A DNA stretch of 13,340 nucleotides from DASZZX01 sp036260415 (GCA_036260415.1 DASZZX010000102.1:1-13340); one strand, 5' to 3'. Shown: positions 1-6,277, numbered from the stretch's first letter. The notes: generated by a model from the letters alone, not told the origin. Made by a program: numbers and translations.

Positions 1-1185
1 CGCGGCGCGCAGGGCCGCCTCCACCTCCTGCGGGGTGCCGCCGCGGGCGAACAGGAACCCCAGGTAACGCTCGCCCTCAGGCAGAGGCTGCACGGTGCGG
101 CCGCGCGGGACGGTGATCTCCAGGCCCACGACCCCTGGAACCGCGCGAGCGTGGTCGGTGCCGCGCACCTCCTGCAGGACGCCGGCGCGCGCGATCGGCA
201 GCATCATCACTCCCGAGGCCCCCGGCTCGCGGTGCAGCGTGGCCAGCGGCAGGCCGAGGGCATGGCGCAGGATCAGCTCCTCCAGGCGCACCCCCAGCCC
301 GAAGCGCAGGGAGCGCGCACACAGACCGCCGATCGAGCGGGCGGCCAGCTCCAGGAAGGTGACCCGGTCGCCGTGGACCCGCAGCTCCGCGTGCACCGGC
401 CCCTCACGGAGCCCGGTGGCGTGCGCGGCGGCGGACGCGGTGGCCACGATGCGCGATCGCACCTCCGCCGGCTCGCGCGAGGGGGTGACGTAGATGGTCT
501 CCTCGAAGAACGGGCCGTCGAGCGGGTCGGGCTTGTCGAAGATCGCCAGGATCTCGAGGTGACCGCCGCGCAACAGACCCTCGACGGCCACCTCCCGGCC
601 GGGGACGAACTCCTCGATCAGCAGGGTCTCGTCCCGGGATCGGCCTGCGCAGGCCAGGATGTCCCGCACCCGTGCGGCCGCGGCGGCCGCCTCTACGGGG
701 GAGTCGGCCCGGATCACGCCCCGGCTGGCCGACAGCGACAGAGGTTTGACCACCACGGGTAGGCCAAGCTCCCGCGCCAGGGCACCCACGTCGTCGGCGG
801 GATCCGCCACGCGGAACCCGGGCTGGGCCACGACGCCGGCGAGCGCGCGCCGCAGCGCCAGCTTGTCGCGGGTGCGCGCGACCGCTGTGGGCGGGTTGTG
901 GGGGAGACCCAACTGCTCGGACGCCAGGGCCGCCGCCAGCACGCCCTCGTCGTCCACCGCGATCACGGCGTCGAACGGCAGCTGACGGGCGTGGGCCATG
1001 ATCGCCGCTGCCGCCCGCTCGGGCCGGCGGAGATCGACCCGCAGCGCTCTGGCGCCCATCGACCGGGCCATCGCCTGGCGCCGATCGGAGGCGACCACCA
1101 CCTCGGCACCCAGCGCGCCGGCGGCGTCGATGAAGTCCGACGCCCGGTACGTGGACGTGGGCAGTAGCAGAAGGATCCGGGCCAC
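1..1185 (-). CDS. ATP-grasp ligase-like protein (partial, C-terminus outside window)
   Basis: The visible 395 residues have the layout of ATP-grasp enzymes, which join a carboxylate to an amine or thiol through an acyl-phosphate. An N-terminal Rossmann-like domain begins ARILLLLPTSTY. The lysine strand VVVKPLSLSASRGV lies at about 145-157, the ATP-clamping stretch IEEFVPGREV at about 190-199, and the metal-binding block HAEL then FLELAARSIGG at about 265-287 (E279, R283). A C-terminal domain of about 100 residues follows, as in L-amino-acid ligase and carbamoyl-phosphate-synthase-like members. The substrate cannot be read from the sequence. The frame is open to base 1, so the stop is missing. 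The GTG at 1185 is chosen because it precedes the Rossmann strand directly. It has no Shine-Dalgarno site but a TACCGT box 6 nt upstream, which suggests a leaderless mRNA. It diverges from nfuA. The family is secure; the exact enzyme is unknown. Confidence 0.88.
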   Translation of the reverse strand, partial: MARILLLLPTSTYRASDFIDAAGALGAEVVVASDRRQAMARSMGARALRVDLRRPERAAAAIMAHARQLPFDAVIAVDDEGVLAAALASEQLGLPHNPPTAVARTRDKLALRRALAGVVAQPGFRVADPADDVGALARELGLPVVVKPLSLSASRGVIRADSPVEAAAAAARVRDILACAGRSRDETLLIEEFVPGREVAVEGLLRGGHLEILAIFDKPDPLDGPFFEETIYVTPSREPAEVRSRIVATASAAAHATGLREGPVHAELRVHGDRVTFLELAARSIGGLCARSLRFGLGVRLEELILRHALGLPLATLHREPGASGVMMLPIARAGVLQEVRGTDHARAVPGVVGLEITVPRGRTVQPLPEGERYLGFLFARGGTPQEVEAALRAA

Positions 1186-1191
1186 GGCGGT

Positions 1192-1197
1192 ACGGTA
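1192..1197 (-). promoter_or_regulatory. -10 box (TACCGT) for a probable leaderless ATP-grasp mRNA
   Basis: On the minus strand TACCGT is followed by six bases (ACCGCC) and then the GTG start at 1185. A TANNNT box 6-7 nt before a start codon with no Shine-Dalgarno site is the usual actinobacterial leaderless pattern. No convincing -35 is visible. TACGGT also occurs on the plus strand at 1191-1196, overlapping this box, and could serve nfuA with a leader of about 43 nt. This rests on motif and spacing only. Confidence 0.4.
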
Positions 1198-1245
1198 CGG
1201 GACAACCGGTGGGTTGCCCACGCCACGGACGTCGACGGAACAGCC

Positions 1246-1872
1246 ATGACCACGGAACCGATCGTCCAGATCACGCCCAACGCCAAGGACAAGGTCCTGC
1301 GCGTCCGCGCGCAGGAGCTCGATCCCGAGTCGCTCGCGCTGTGGGTCGGCGTGACCGGTTTCGGCCCGAGCGGCTACCAGCACCAGATCCGCCTGGCTCC
1401 GTTGATCGAGGCCGGTGACGACCACGTGGTGCAGCACCACGACGACCTGTCGGTGGTCGTCCCCGCGAGCGATGTCGACAAGCTGCGTGGGGCCACCGTC
1501 ACCATCGAGGGGGACCCCGCGTACGGTGCGGTCGTCGTGTCCAACCCCAACCGCCCGACCAGCCCGACGATGCGCGGCGAGGCGGCGGACCTCACCGGCG
1601 ACGTGGCTCAGCGCGTCGCGCAGGTGCTGGACACGGTGGTCAACCCCAGCATCGCCGCCCACGGCGGCCAGGCCGAGCTGGTCGCGGTCGAGGACGACAC
1701 TGCGTACCTGCGCCTCTCCGGTGGCTGCCAGGGTTGCGGGCTCGCCAAGGTCACGCTGTCCCAGGGGATCGAGGTGGCGATCCGCGACGCGGTGCCGGAG
1801 GTGCGCAACATCGTGGATGTCACCGACCACGAGGCCGGCGACAGCCCCTACTTCGAGGCGGCCAAGAAGTAG
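1246..1872 (+). CDS. nfuA: Fe-S cluster carrier protein, NfuA type
   Basis: This 208-residue protein has the two-domain NfuA architecture. Residues 1-105 resemble an A-type (IscA/HesB-like) carrier domain but contain no cysteine, as in other NfuA proteins where this domain is thought to help target recognition. Residues 115-195 are a NifU C-terminal domain with NPSIAAHGGQAEL and the cluster-binding CQGC motif (C161, C164). NfuA dimers hold a [4Fe-4S] cluster between two CxxC pairs and deliver it to cytosolic apo-enzymes. Length is normal for the family. The ATG at 1246 begins the conserved domain; only a weak GGA lies upstream. It diverges from the ATP-grasp gene across 60 bp. No suf or isc genes are adjacent. 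A candidate minus-strand ORF overlaps its last 25 bp. Confidence 0.93.
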   Translation: MTTEPIVQITPNAKDKVLRVRAQELDPESLALWVGVTGFGPSGYQHQIRLAPLIEAGDDHVVQHHDDLSVVVPASDVDKLRGATVTIEGDPAYGAVVVSNPNRPTSPTMRGEAADLTGDVAQRVAQVLDTVVNPSIAAHGGQAELVAVEDDTAYLRLSGGCQGCGLAKVTLSQGIEVAIRDAVPEVRNIVDVTDHEAGDSPYFEAAKK

Positions 1873-2006
1873 CCACGCTCAGCGCCGGCGCGCCGTTCCT
1901 CCCGCAGGGCACGCAGCAGCTGGGCGTCCTGCACGGTGCCGACCCCTAGCGCCAGCTTCGCGGCGAGCAGCATCACCGGGTCCCCGGCCGTGAACTGGGA
2001 TTCCAA
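1848..2006 (-). CDS. Possible small protein, 52 aa, unknown function
   Basis: A TTG start at 2006 is preceded after a 7-nt spacer by GGGAG (2014-2018 on the minus strand), and the frame runs 52 codons to a TAG at 1848. By my count about 46 of 52 codons end in G or C, which favours real coding even in GC-rich DNA. The product would begin MESQFTAGDPVMLLAAKLAL, with a short hydrophobic helix, then an arginine- and glutamate-rich helix, and end YFLAASK. It matches no family I recognise. It converges on nfuA with a 25-bp overlap and diverges from the hydroxyacid oxidase. The same frame stays open to 2243, but that extension overlaps the oxidase gene. It may be chance. Confidence 0.3.
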   Translation of the reverse strand: MESQFTAGDPVMLLAAKLALGVGTVQDAQLLRALREERRAGAERGYFLAASK

Positions 2007-2102
2007 CGTGGTGCTCCCGTGCGCGTGCCGCCAGCATGGACACCGGTGCGGCCACTGGGCAGCCCCGAGGGTGCGAACCGTGCGAACGCCGGGAGGGCGC
2101 AC

Positions 2103-3173
2103 GTGGACCTGGAGGAGCTCGAGCGCATGGCCCGGTCTGTCATGGGAGCCGCCGCCTACGACTACTACGCCGGTGGGGCCGACGACGAGCTGACCCTGGC
2201 CGACAACGTGGCGGCCTGGGGCCGCCTGCGTCTGCGACCACACGTGCTACGCGACGTCAGCACGGTCGACACGTCCACGACGGTGCTCGGCACGCCGGTC
2301 CGACTGCCGGTCCTGGTCGCCCCGACCGCCTACCAGCGCCTCGCACACGACGACGGTGAGGCGGCGACCGCGCGGGGCGCCGCCGCGGCAGGCACCGTCA
2401 TGGTGGTGTCCACCCTCGCGACCGTGTCGCTGGAGGAGGTCGCAGTGGCCGCCCCCGACGCGGCCCGCTGGTTCCAGCTGTACGTCCGCAAGGACCGGGG
2501 CTGGTCCGGCGAGCTGGTCGCCAGAGCGGCGGCCGCCGGCTACCGCGCGCTGGTCTTCACCGTCGACCTGCCCGTCCTCGGACGACGTCGCCGCGACGAG
2601 GGTCACGGGTTCAGCCTCCCCGAGGGCATGGAGATGGCGAACATCGGCCAGCGCCTCCCCAGCGTGGAGGGATCGGGCATCGCGGCCTACGCCACCGATG
2701 AGCTCGACCCGGCGCTGACGTTCGACGACATCGGGTGGGTCAAGCAGCGCTCCGGCGGGCTCCCCGTGCTGGTGAAGGGGGTGCTACGCGGCGACGACGC
2801 CCGCGACGCGGTCGCGGCCGGCGCCGACGGGGTGATCGTCTCCAACCATGGCGGTCGCCAGCTCGACGGTGCCGTGGCCACGGCGGACGCGCTGCACGAG
2901 GTCGTCGACGCGGTCGGGGCGCAGGCCGAGGTGTACGTGGACGGCGGTATCCGCCGAGGGACCGACGTGGTCCGGGCGCTGGCGTTGGGAGCCCGCGCCG
3001 TCCTCGTCGGACGACCCGTGCTGTGGGGGTTGGCCACCGGCGGCGACGCCGGCGTCCGGGCGGTGCTCGAGGAGCTCGGCGACCAGCTGCAGCGGGCACT
3101 GGCCATGTGCGGGCTGACGACCGCGACCGGCGTCCCACCCGACCTGGTGGTTCCAACCGATCCGTCCTGGTAG
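2103..3173 (+). CDS. FMN-dependent alpha-hydroxyacid oxidase/dehydrogenase
   Basis: This 356-residue TIM-barrel flavoenzyme belongs to the glycolate oxidase/lactate oxidase/mandelate dehydrogenase family, which oxidises L-2-hydroxyacids to 2-oxoacids. Every residue of the spinach glycolate oxidase active site has a visible counterpart: Y21 (YDYYAGGAD), Q125 and Y127 (FQLY), T153, R162, K225 (PVLVKGV), S247, the catalytic base H249, and R252 (SNHGGRQLDG). The FMN-phosphate segments are DGGIRRGTD (280-288) and GR at 303-304. There is no membrane-anchor insertion, so it is probably a soluble oxidase rather than an LldD-type membrane dehydrogenase. An in-frame GTG at 2019 exists, but the GTG at 2103 has GGGAGGG five bases upstream and starts directly at the conserved N-terminus. 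The substrate is not determinable; lactate, glycolate or an aromatic 2-hydroxyacid are all possible. No lactate regulator or permease is nearby. Confidence 0.92.
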   Translation: MDLEELERMARSVMGAAAYDYYAGGADDELTLADNVAAWGRLRLRPHVLRDVSTVDTSTTVLGTPVRLPVLVAPTAYQRLAHDDGEAATARGAAAAGTVMVVSTLATVSLEEVAVAAPDAARWFQLYVRKDRGWSGELVARAAAAGYRALVFTVDLPVLGRRRRDEGHGFSLPEGMEMANIGQRLPSVEGSGIAAYATDELDPALTFDDIGWVKQRSGGLPVLVKGVLRGDDARDAVAAGADGVIVSNHGGRQLDGAVATADALHEVVDAVGAQAEVYVDGGIRRGTDVVRALALGARAVLVGRPVLWGLATGGDAGVRAVLEELGDQLQRALAMCGLTTATGVPPDLVVPTDPSW

Positions 3174-3245
3174 CCGGTCCGGCGACGACCGCCGTCGATC
3201 CTGGTGGCGAGCCCCCGGTGCGACCGCTTCCGGCGACGGAGTGGC

Positions 3246-3251
3246 TACACT
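3246..3251 (+). promoter_or_regulatory. Candidate -10 box (TACACT) for the micro-ORF transcript
   Basis: TACACT fits the actinobacterial TANNNT consensus and stands out in a GC-rich spacer. A start about seven bases later (near 3258) would give a very short leader ending in the extended Shine-Dalgarno site at 3264. No good -35 is visible at 16-18 bp spacing. The support is the motif and its position only. Confidence 0.35.
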
Positions 3252-3263
3252 CGCCGGCACGAC

Positions 3264-3280
3264 AGAAAGGAGGTGGTCCA
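3264..3280 (+). promoter_or_regulatory. Extended Shine-Dalgarno site complementary to the 16S rRNA 3' tail
   Basis: AGAAAGGAGGTGGTCCA is complementary over 17 consecutive bases to the canonical bacterial 16S rRNA 3' end (UGGAUCACCUCCUUUCU), with one G-U wobble where A would be expected. Ordinary ribosome binding sites in this window match over 4-7 bases. It ends three bases before the TTG of a 14-codon ORF, and GGAGG sits 10 bases from that TTG. The organism's own 16S sequence is not in the window, so the tail is assumed from general knowledge. Confidence 0.6.
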
Positions 3281-3283
3281 ACA

Positions 3284-3328
3284 TTGCATAGCCATGCTGC
3301 CGTGACCGTCGAGGTGACGAGGCGTTAG
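3284..3328 (+). CDS. Micro-ORF, 14 codons (MHSHAAVTVEVTRR)
   Basis: The frame TTG CAT AGC CAT ... AGG CGT TAG encodes 14 residues, histidine-containing at the start and ending in two arginines. It is proposed because of the exceptional ribosome binding site before it and the -10-like box at 3246. Its last codons overlap the 5' arm of a possible stem (3313-3322 with 3358-3367), so ribosome progress could change RNA folding, as in leader peptides. No plus-strand gene follows until 7805, so a normal attenuation role is not evident. It may be a ribosome-binding small RNA or a leader whose target gene was lost. The peptide belongs to no family I can name with confidence. Confidence 0.45.
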   Translation: MHSHAAVTVEVTRR

Positions 3329-3372
3329 GAGCCCGTCCCAGCCCTGAACGAATCCCACCTCGTCATCGGCTC
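3313..3372 (+). ncRNA. Possible structured RNA (stem plus pseudoknot option) at the micro-ORF end
   Basis: GGTGACGAGG (3313-3322) can pair with CCTCGTCATC (3358-3367): ten pairs, one of them G-U. Inside the loop GAGCC (3329-3333) is complementary to GGCTC (3368-3372), directly 3' of the stem, which is an H-type pseudoknot arrangement. The first stem overlaps the last micro-ORF codons, so a translating ribosome would open it. This is hand pairing only. GC-rich DNA yields chance stems, and no covariation data are available. Confidence 0.3.
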
Positions 3373-3403
3373 GTCCGTCCGTGAGAGCTGGTCACACTCA
3401 CCT

Positions 3404-3422
3404 CCCGCGGCGCTGCCGCGGG
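3404..3422 (+). terminator. GC-rich hairpin in the 3174-3503 island
   Basis: CCCGCGGC (3404-3411), loop GCT, GCCGCGGG (3415-3422): a perfect 8-bp stem. Flanking GTCAC (3391-3395) and GTGAC (3428-3432) could extend it across an internal loop. There is no T-tract. It lies about 75 nt after the micro-ORF stop and could end that transcript or be a structural part of it. Confidence 0.4.
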
Positions 3423-3460
3423 CGACCGTGACGACGGGTGACGGGACTGCAACGCGAGGA

Positions 3461-3487
3461 GCCGCCCGGGCCCACGGCCCGGGCGGC
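3461..3487. terminator. Perfect 12-bp hairpin between convergent transcripts
   Basis: GCCGCCCGGGCC (3461-3472), loop CAC, GGCCCGGGCGGC (3476-3487) form an uninterrupted 12-bp G+C stem. It is 16 bp beyond the epimerase stop and faces the micro-ORF transcript from the other side, so it can serve both strands. There is no U-tract, which is common for actinobacterial terminators. Confidence 0.65.
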
Positions 3488-3503
3488 ACCGTTCCGGGCG
3501 CCC

Positions 3504-4535
3504 TCAGATGATCCAGCGCTGCTCGCGGTACCAGCGAACCGAGGCGCGCACGTTCGCGGGGATGTCGGTGACCTGCGGCCGGAACCCGGTGGACTCCAGC
3601 GCGTCGAGGCTGAGCCGGTTGTTCGGGTTGGCCTTCTTGAGGAAGCGGATGCGCTCCTCCTTGAGCAGGATGCCCTCGGTCATGCCGGCGGCCAGCATCT
3701 TGTCGCGCTCCTCGGCGCGCCGCTCGTAGCTCAGGCCGGCATCGGGGTCGTCGGTCAGCTCCAGCGCGATGCCCACCTCGTCCGCCAGGGGCTCGGCGAC
3801 CACGTGACTGCTCGGGTACACGCCGGCGGCGAGGTTGAAGGCGCGGCCGACGGCCTCGTCGCTAGCGGCCAGGTGCGAGCACGCGGCCACGACGTCATCG
3901 ACGTGCACCAAGCGCAGCTCCACCGGCTCACTGGGCACGGCGAACGCGTCCAGCCCGGCGAACCGCTCGATGGCCGCGTCCAGGATGGTGCTGGCCACCA
4001 GCTTGATGGCGCCCGGCCCGTACACCGTGACCGGCCGCAGGACCACCACGGGCAGGCCCTTGTCAGCGAACCCCCACGCCACCTGCTCGGCCTGCCACTT
4101 GGTCTCCGCGTACCCGGGGCTGGGATGGCACTCGGCGTCCTCGGGGACCGGCTCGGGCAGCGACACCTCCTTGCCGTACACCGACGAGGTGCTGACGTGC
4201 ACGACGCGCCCCACCCCCGACTCGTAGGCCGCCTGCAGGAGCCGCTCGGTCCCCGTGACGTTGACACGCTCCATCTGCTCGGGTGTGGACGTCGAGCTGG
4301 ACGCCCCCGCGAAGTGGAAGACGTCGCCGACCCCCTCGAACAGTTCATCCAGCGACTCGTCCGAGGTGAGGTCGACCGTGCGGTAGTCGACCCCCTCGGG
4401 GAGGTCGTCCGGGCGCGGACGTCGCCCGCAGGTACGGACAGGGCGGCCCTGGTCCTGCAGCGCCCGGACCATGTGGCCGCCGACGAAGCCGGTGCCGCCG
4501 GTCACCAGCGCGGTTGTCTGCCGGTCGTCGCCCAC
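3504..4535 (-). CDS. NAD-dependent epimerase/dehydratase (extended SDR)
   Basis: This 343-residue extended short-chain dehydrogenase resembles nucleotide-sugar epimerases and 3-beta-hydroxysteroid-dehydrogenase-like proteins. The Rossmann NAD(P) loop TGGTGFVGG is at 12-20, the active-site strand VHVSTSSVY at 112-120, and the catalytic YAETK at 142-146 (Y142, K146). RPVTVYGPG (167-175) is the usual post-active-site motif. The frame is open upstream to 4793, but that part reads through the tandem repeats and is not conserved-looking. The GTG at 4535 has GGAGG six bases upstream and lies just before the Rossmann strand. The tail (about 270-343) is rich in charged residues and ends WYREQRWII. The substrate is unknown, and no glycosyltransferase or sugar genes flank it. 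It lies downstream of the sigma factor on the same strand, separated by about 395 bp, so it probably has its own promoter. Confidence 0.88.
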   Translation of the reverse strand: MGDDRQTTALVTGGTGFVGGHMVRALQDQGRPVRTCGRRPRPDDLPEGVDYRTVDLTSDESLDELFEGVGDVFHFAGASSSTSTPEQMERVNVTGTERLLQAAYESGVGRVVHVSTSSVYGKEVSLPEPVPEDAECHPSPGYAETKWQAEQVAWGFADKGLPVVVLRPVTVYGPGAIKLVASTILDAAIERFAGLDAFAVPSEPVELRLVHVDDVVAACSHLAASDEAVGRAFNLAAGVYPSSHVVAEPLADEVGIALELTDDPDAGLSYERRAEERDKMLAAGMTEGILLKEERIRFLKKANPNNRLSLDALESTGFRPQVTDIPANVRASVRWYREQRWII

Positions 4536-4686
4536 GTCGTCCCTCCTGACCCTCGCCGGCGCGACTCCCGCCGCGCCGTCGTCCTCGTGTCTCCACCGTA
4601 CGGCGTCCGCGGCGTGGGGCAGGCTCCTGCTCCGTCCGCGCGACGGGGCCGGCACGAGGCCGCGGGCCGGGTGGACGCCGAGGGCC
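4536..4686. other. Epimerase upstream region, no gene recognised
   Basis: This is the proximal part of the roughly 395-bp gap between the epimerase start and the sigma factor stop. Apart from the epimerase Shine-Dalgarno site (CCTCC on the plus strand, about 4542-4546) and an isolated TACGGT on the minus strand near 4600, I see no coding sequence and no clear promoter pair. Long open frames here are continuations of shadow frames. Confidence 0.5.
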
Positions 4687-4897
4687 CGGGCGGTCCCGGG
4701 TCGTGCGTCCTGGCGGTCACCGGCGCCCGTGAGCACGCACGATGTTGGAGGAGGTACCCCGAGCGGTCCCGGATCGTGCGTCCTGGCGGTCACTGGCGCC
4801 CGCGAGCACGCACGATGTTGGAGGAGGTACCCCGGGCGGTCCCGGATCGTGCGTCCTGGCTGTCACCGGCGCCCGCGAGCACGCACGATGCTGGAAG
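4687..4897. repeat. Three tandem copies of a 73-bp unit with inverted-repeat arms
   Basis: The core TCGTGCGTCCTGGC recurs at 4701, 4774 and 4847, exactly 73 bp apart. Copies 1 and 2 differ at only three positions across the unit. Copy 3 matches for about 49 bp and then diverges into GCTGGAAGG. Each copy has inverted arms TCGTGCGT and ACGCACGA about 26 bp apart (9 bp in copies 2 and 3, where ATCGTGCGT meets ACGCACGAT), with a possible inner GGCG/CGCC stem. The 73-bp period is not a multiple of three and breaks any reading frame, so it is non-coding. It lies between the sigma factor stop (33 bp away) and the epimerase. It could be a set of hairpins in the sigma factor 3' UTR, regulator sites, or an intergenic repeat family. 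Confidence 0.88.
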
Positions 4898-4930
4898 GTT
4901 GAGCGCCCCAGCCGCTTCCAGCGCGGCTGT

Positions 4931-6097
4931 TCAGGACCCCAGCACGCCTTCCGAGGTCGCCTCGACCAGGCCGCGCAGCCGCTGTGAGCGCGCTGGGTGA
5001 CGCAGTTTGGTGAGCGTCTTCTTCTCGATCTGCCGGATCCGCTCACGGGTGACGCCGTAGTGCTCGCCGATCTCCTCGAGCGTGCGGGTCTGACCGTCGA
5101 ACAGCCCGAACCGCATCATCAGCACGCCCCGTTCACGCTCGTCGAGGCTGGCGAGCGCGGCGGCGACGTCGTGCCGGGCGAGCTGGAAGGACGCCGCCTC
5201 CTCGGGGTCGACCGCCTCGTCGTCGGCGACCAGCTCTCCCATCGTCGTGTCGCCGTCCTCGCCGACCGGCCTGTCGAGGGACGCGATGGCGCTGGAGGCC
5301 TGCTTGATCTCCCGCAGCCGGTCGACCTCCAGGTCGAGCGCCTCGGCGACGTCATGCTCTGTGGGTTCGCGACCGCTGGCCTGGAGGAGCTCCATCTCCA
5401 CGCGTCGGATCTTGCCGACCATCTCGTGCACGTGGACCGGGAGCCGGACGGTACGAGCCTTGTTGGCGGTGCCGCGGGTCAGGGCCTGGCGGATCCACCA
5501 TGTCGCGTAGGTGGAGAACTTGTACCCCTTGCGGTAGTCGAACTTCTCGACCGCCCGGATCAGCCCCAGGTTGCCCTCCTGGATCAGGCCCAGGAGCCCC
5601 AGCCCCCGCCCGCGGTAGCGCCGTGCCACCGAGACGACCAGACGGAGGTTGGCGCGGATCATGTGCTCGTGCGCGCGGTCGCCGTCGCGGGCGACCTGCC
5701 GCAGCAGCGCACGTTGCTTGGGGGTCAGCCGGGCCGTGTCGTGGCTGAGCAGCGCCCTGGCGGCCCGCGCCGCGTGGTCGCGTTTGGAGAGGTCGATCTC
5801 CTCCTCCGCGGTGAGCAGCTGGGTACGGCCGATGCCGTCGAGGTACTGGCGGATCGAGTCGGTGGACGCCGACAGAGGGCGGGGCGCCGGCCGCTCGCCG
5901 TCAAGGCTGTGGTCGTCGACCACCTGCATGCCGAGTTCGCGGGCACGTTGGGCGATCGCGTCGACCCAGTCGTCGTCATCCACCAGCGCGTCGTGCAGCT
6001 CGTCGAGTTCCGACAGGAGGACGTACCCGCGCTGGATCCCTCGGTCGAGCAGCTCCTGCAGCTCCGGTCTCGCCCCGGGGATCTCGACGTCCTCCAC
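4931..6097 (-). CDS. rpoD: RNA polymerase sigma factor, SigA/RpoD family
   Basis: A 388-residue sigma-70 protein with all conserved regions. Residues 10-62 form a region-1.1-like acidic helical domain. Region 1.2 begins TDSIRQYLDGIGRTQLLTAEEE (79-100). Regions 2.1-2.4 run about 146-225, including IRANLRLVVSVARRYRGRG, GLIQEGNLGLIRAVEKFDY and YKFSTYATWWIRQA. Region 3 covers about 226-300. Region 4 ends with the helix-turn-helix TLEEIGEHYGVTRERIRQIE (339-358). The long Lys/Ala/Glu-rich N-terminus of many actinobacterial SigA proteins is absent. It is either the principal sigma factor or a close group 2 paralogue, which one window cannot settle. The frame is open to a GTG at 6178. I prefer the GTG at 6097 (AAGGGA eight bases upstream) because residues added by the longer form are Gly/Arg-rich and a -10-like TACGGT lies at 6183-6188. 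Three 73-bp repeats follow the stop. Confidence 0.93.
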   Translation of the reverse strand: MEDVEIPGARPELQELLDRGIQRGYVLLSELDELHDALVDDDDWVDAIAQRARELGMQVVDDHSLDGERPAPRPLSASTDSIRQYLDGIGRTQLLTAEEEIDLSKRDHAARAARALLSHDTARLTPKQRALLRQVARDGDRAHEHMIRANLRLVVSVARRYRGRGLGLLGLIQEGNLGLIRAVEKFDYRKGYKFSTYATWWIRQALTRGTANKARTVRLPVHVHEMVGKIRRVEMELLQASGREPTEHDVAEALDLEVDRLREIKQASSAIASLDRPVGEDGDTTMGELVADDEAVDPEEAASFQLARHDVAAALASLDERERGVLMMRFGLFDGQTRTLEEIGEHYGVTRERIRQIEKKTLTKLRHPARSQRLRGLVEATSEGVLGS

Positions 6098-6182
6098 CCG
6101 TTGTGTCCCTTCCCCTGAGCGGATGCCGGCCTGCGGTCGTCCCGGCCCGCCTCCACGACCACCGCGCTCGGCGTACACCCCT

Positions 6183-6188
6183 ACCGTA
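6183..6188 (-). promoter_or_regulatory. Candidate -10 box (TACGGT) for the sigma factor gene
   Basis: On the minus strand TGCGAC, an 18-bp spacer and TACGGT precede the sigma factor. Transcription from about 6176 would give a leader of about 80 nt to the GTG at 6097. Alternatively, with only four bases between the box and the GTG at 6178, it could be a slightly short-spaced leaderless start of the longer form. The -35 is weak. Confidence 0.35.
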
Positions 6189-6277
6189 ACGGAGGGCGCG
6201 ACAACCGTCGCAGCGCAGCCAGTGAGCGGTGGCCCAGGCGCCGGGAACGGGTCAGCGCGCGGTCGCCACCATGGGGT

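Noticed and set aside
3183..3197. CGACG/CGTCG hairpin after the hydroxyacid oxidase
   Set aside because: Only 5 bp with a 5-nt loop and no U-tract; too weak to call a terminator in such GC-rich DNA.
3264..3300. Minus strand reads like a 16S rRNA 3' end (TGGACCACCTCCTTTCT)
   Set aside because: The sequence on the 5' side of this in the minus strand does not resemble the conserved 16S end (no GGTGCGGC-like stretch), so it is not an rRNA fragment. The plus-strand reading as a ribosome binding site explains it better.
4687..4897. CRISPR array
   Set aside because: The 73-bp units are contiguous with no unique spacers, and no cas genes are present.
3438..5000. Plus-strand open frame of 520 codons opposite the epimerase gene
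   Set aside because: It is antisense to an SDR gene with all motifs intact and runs through 73-bp repeats. Long antisense frames are expected at this GC content.
4997..6118. Plus-strand open frame of 373 codons opposite the sigma factor
   Set aside because: Mirror frame of a fully conserved sigma-70 gene; the Pro/Gly/Val/Asp-rich product resembles no protein family.
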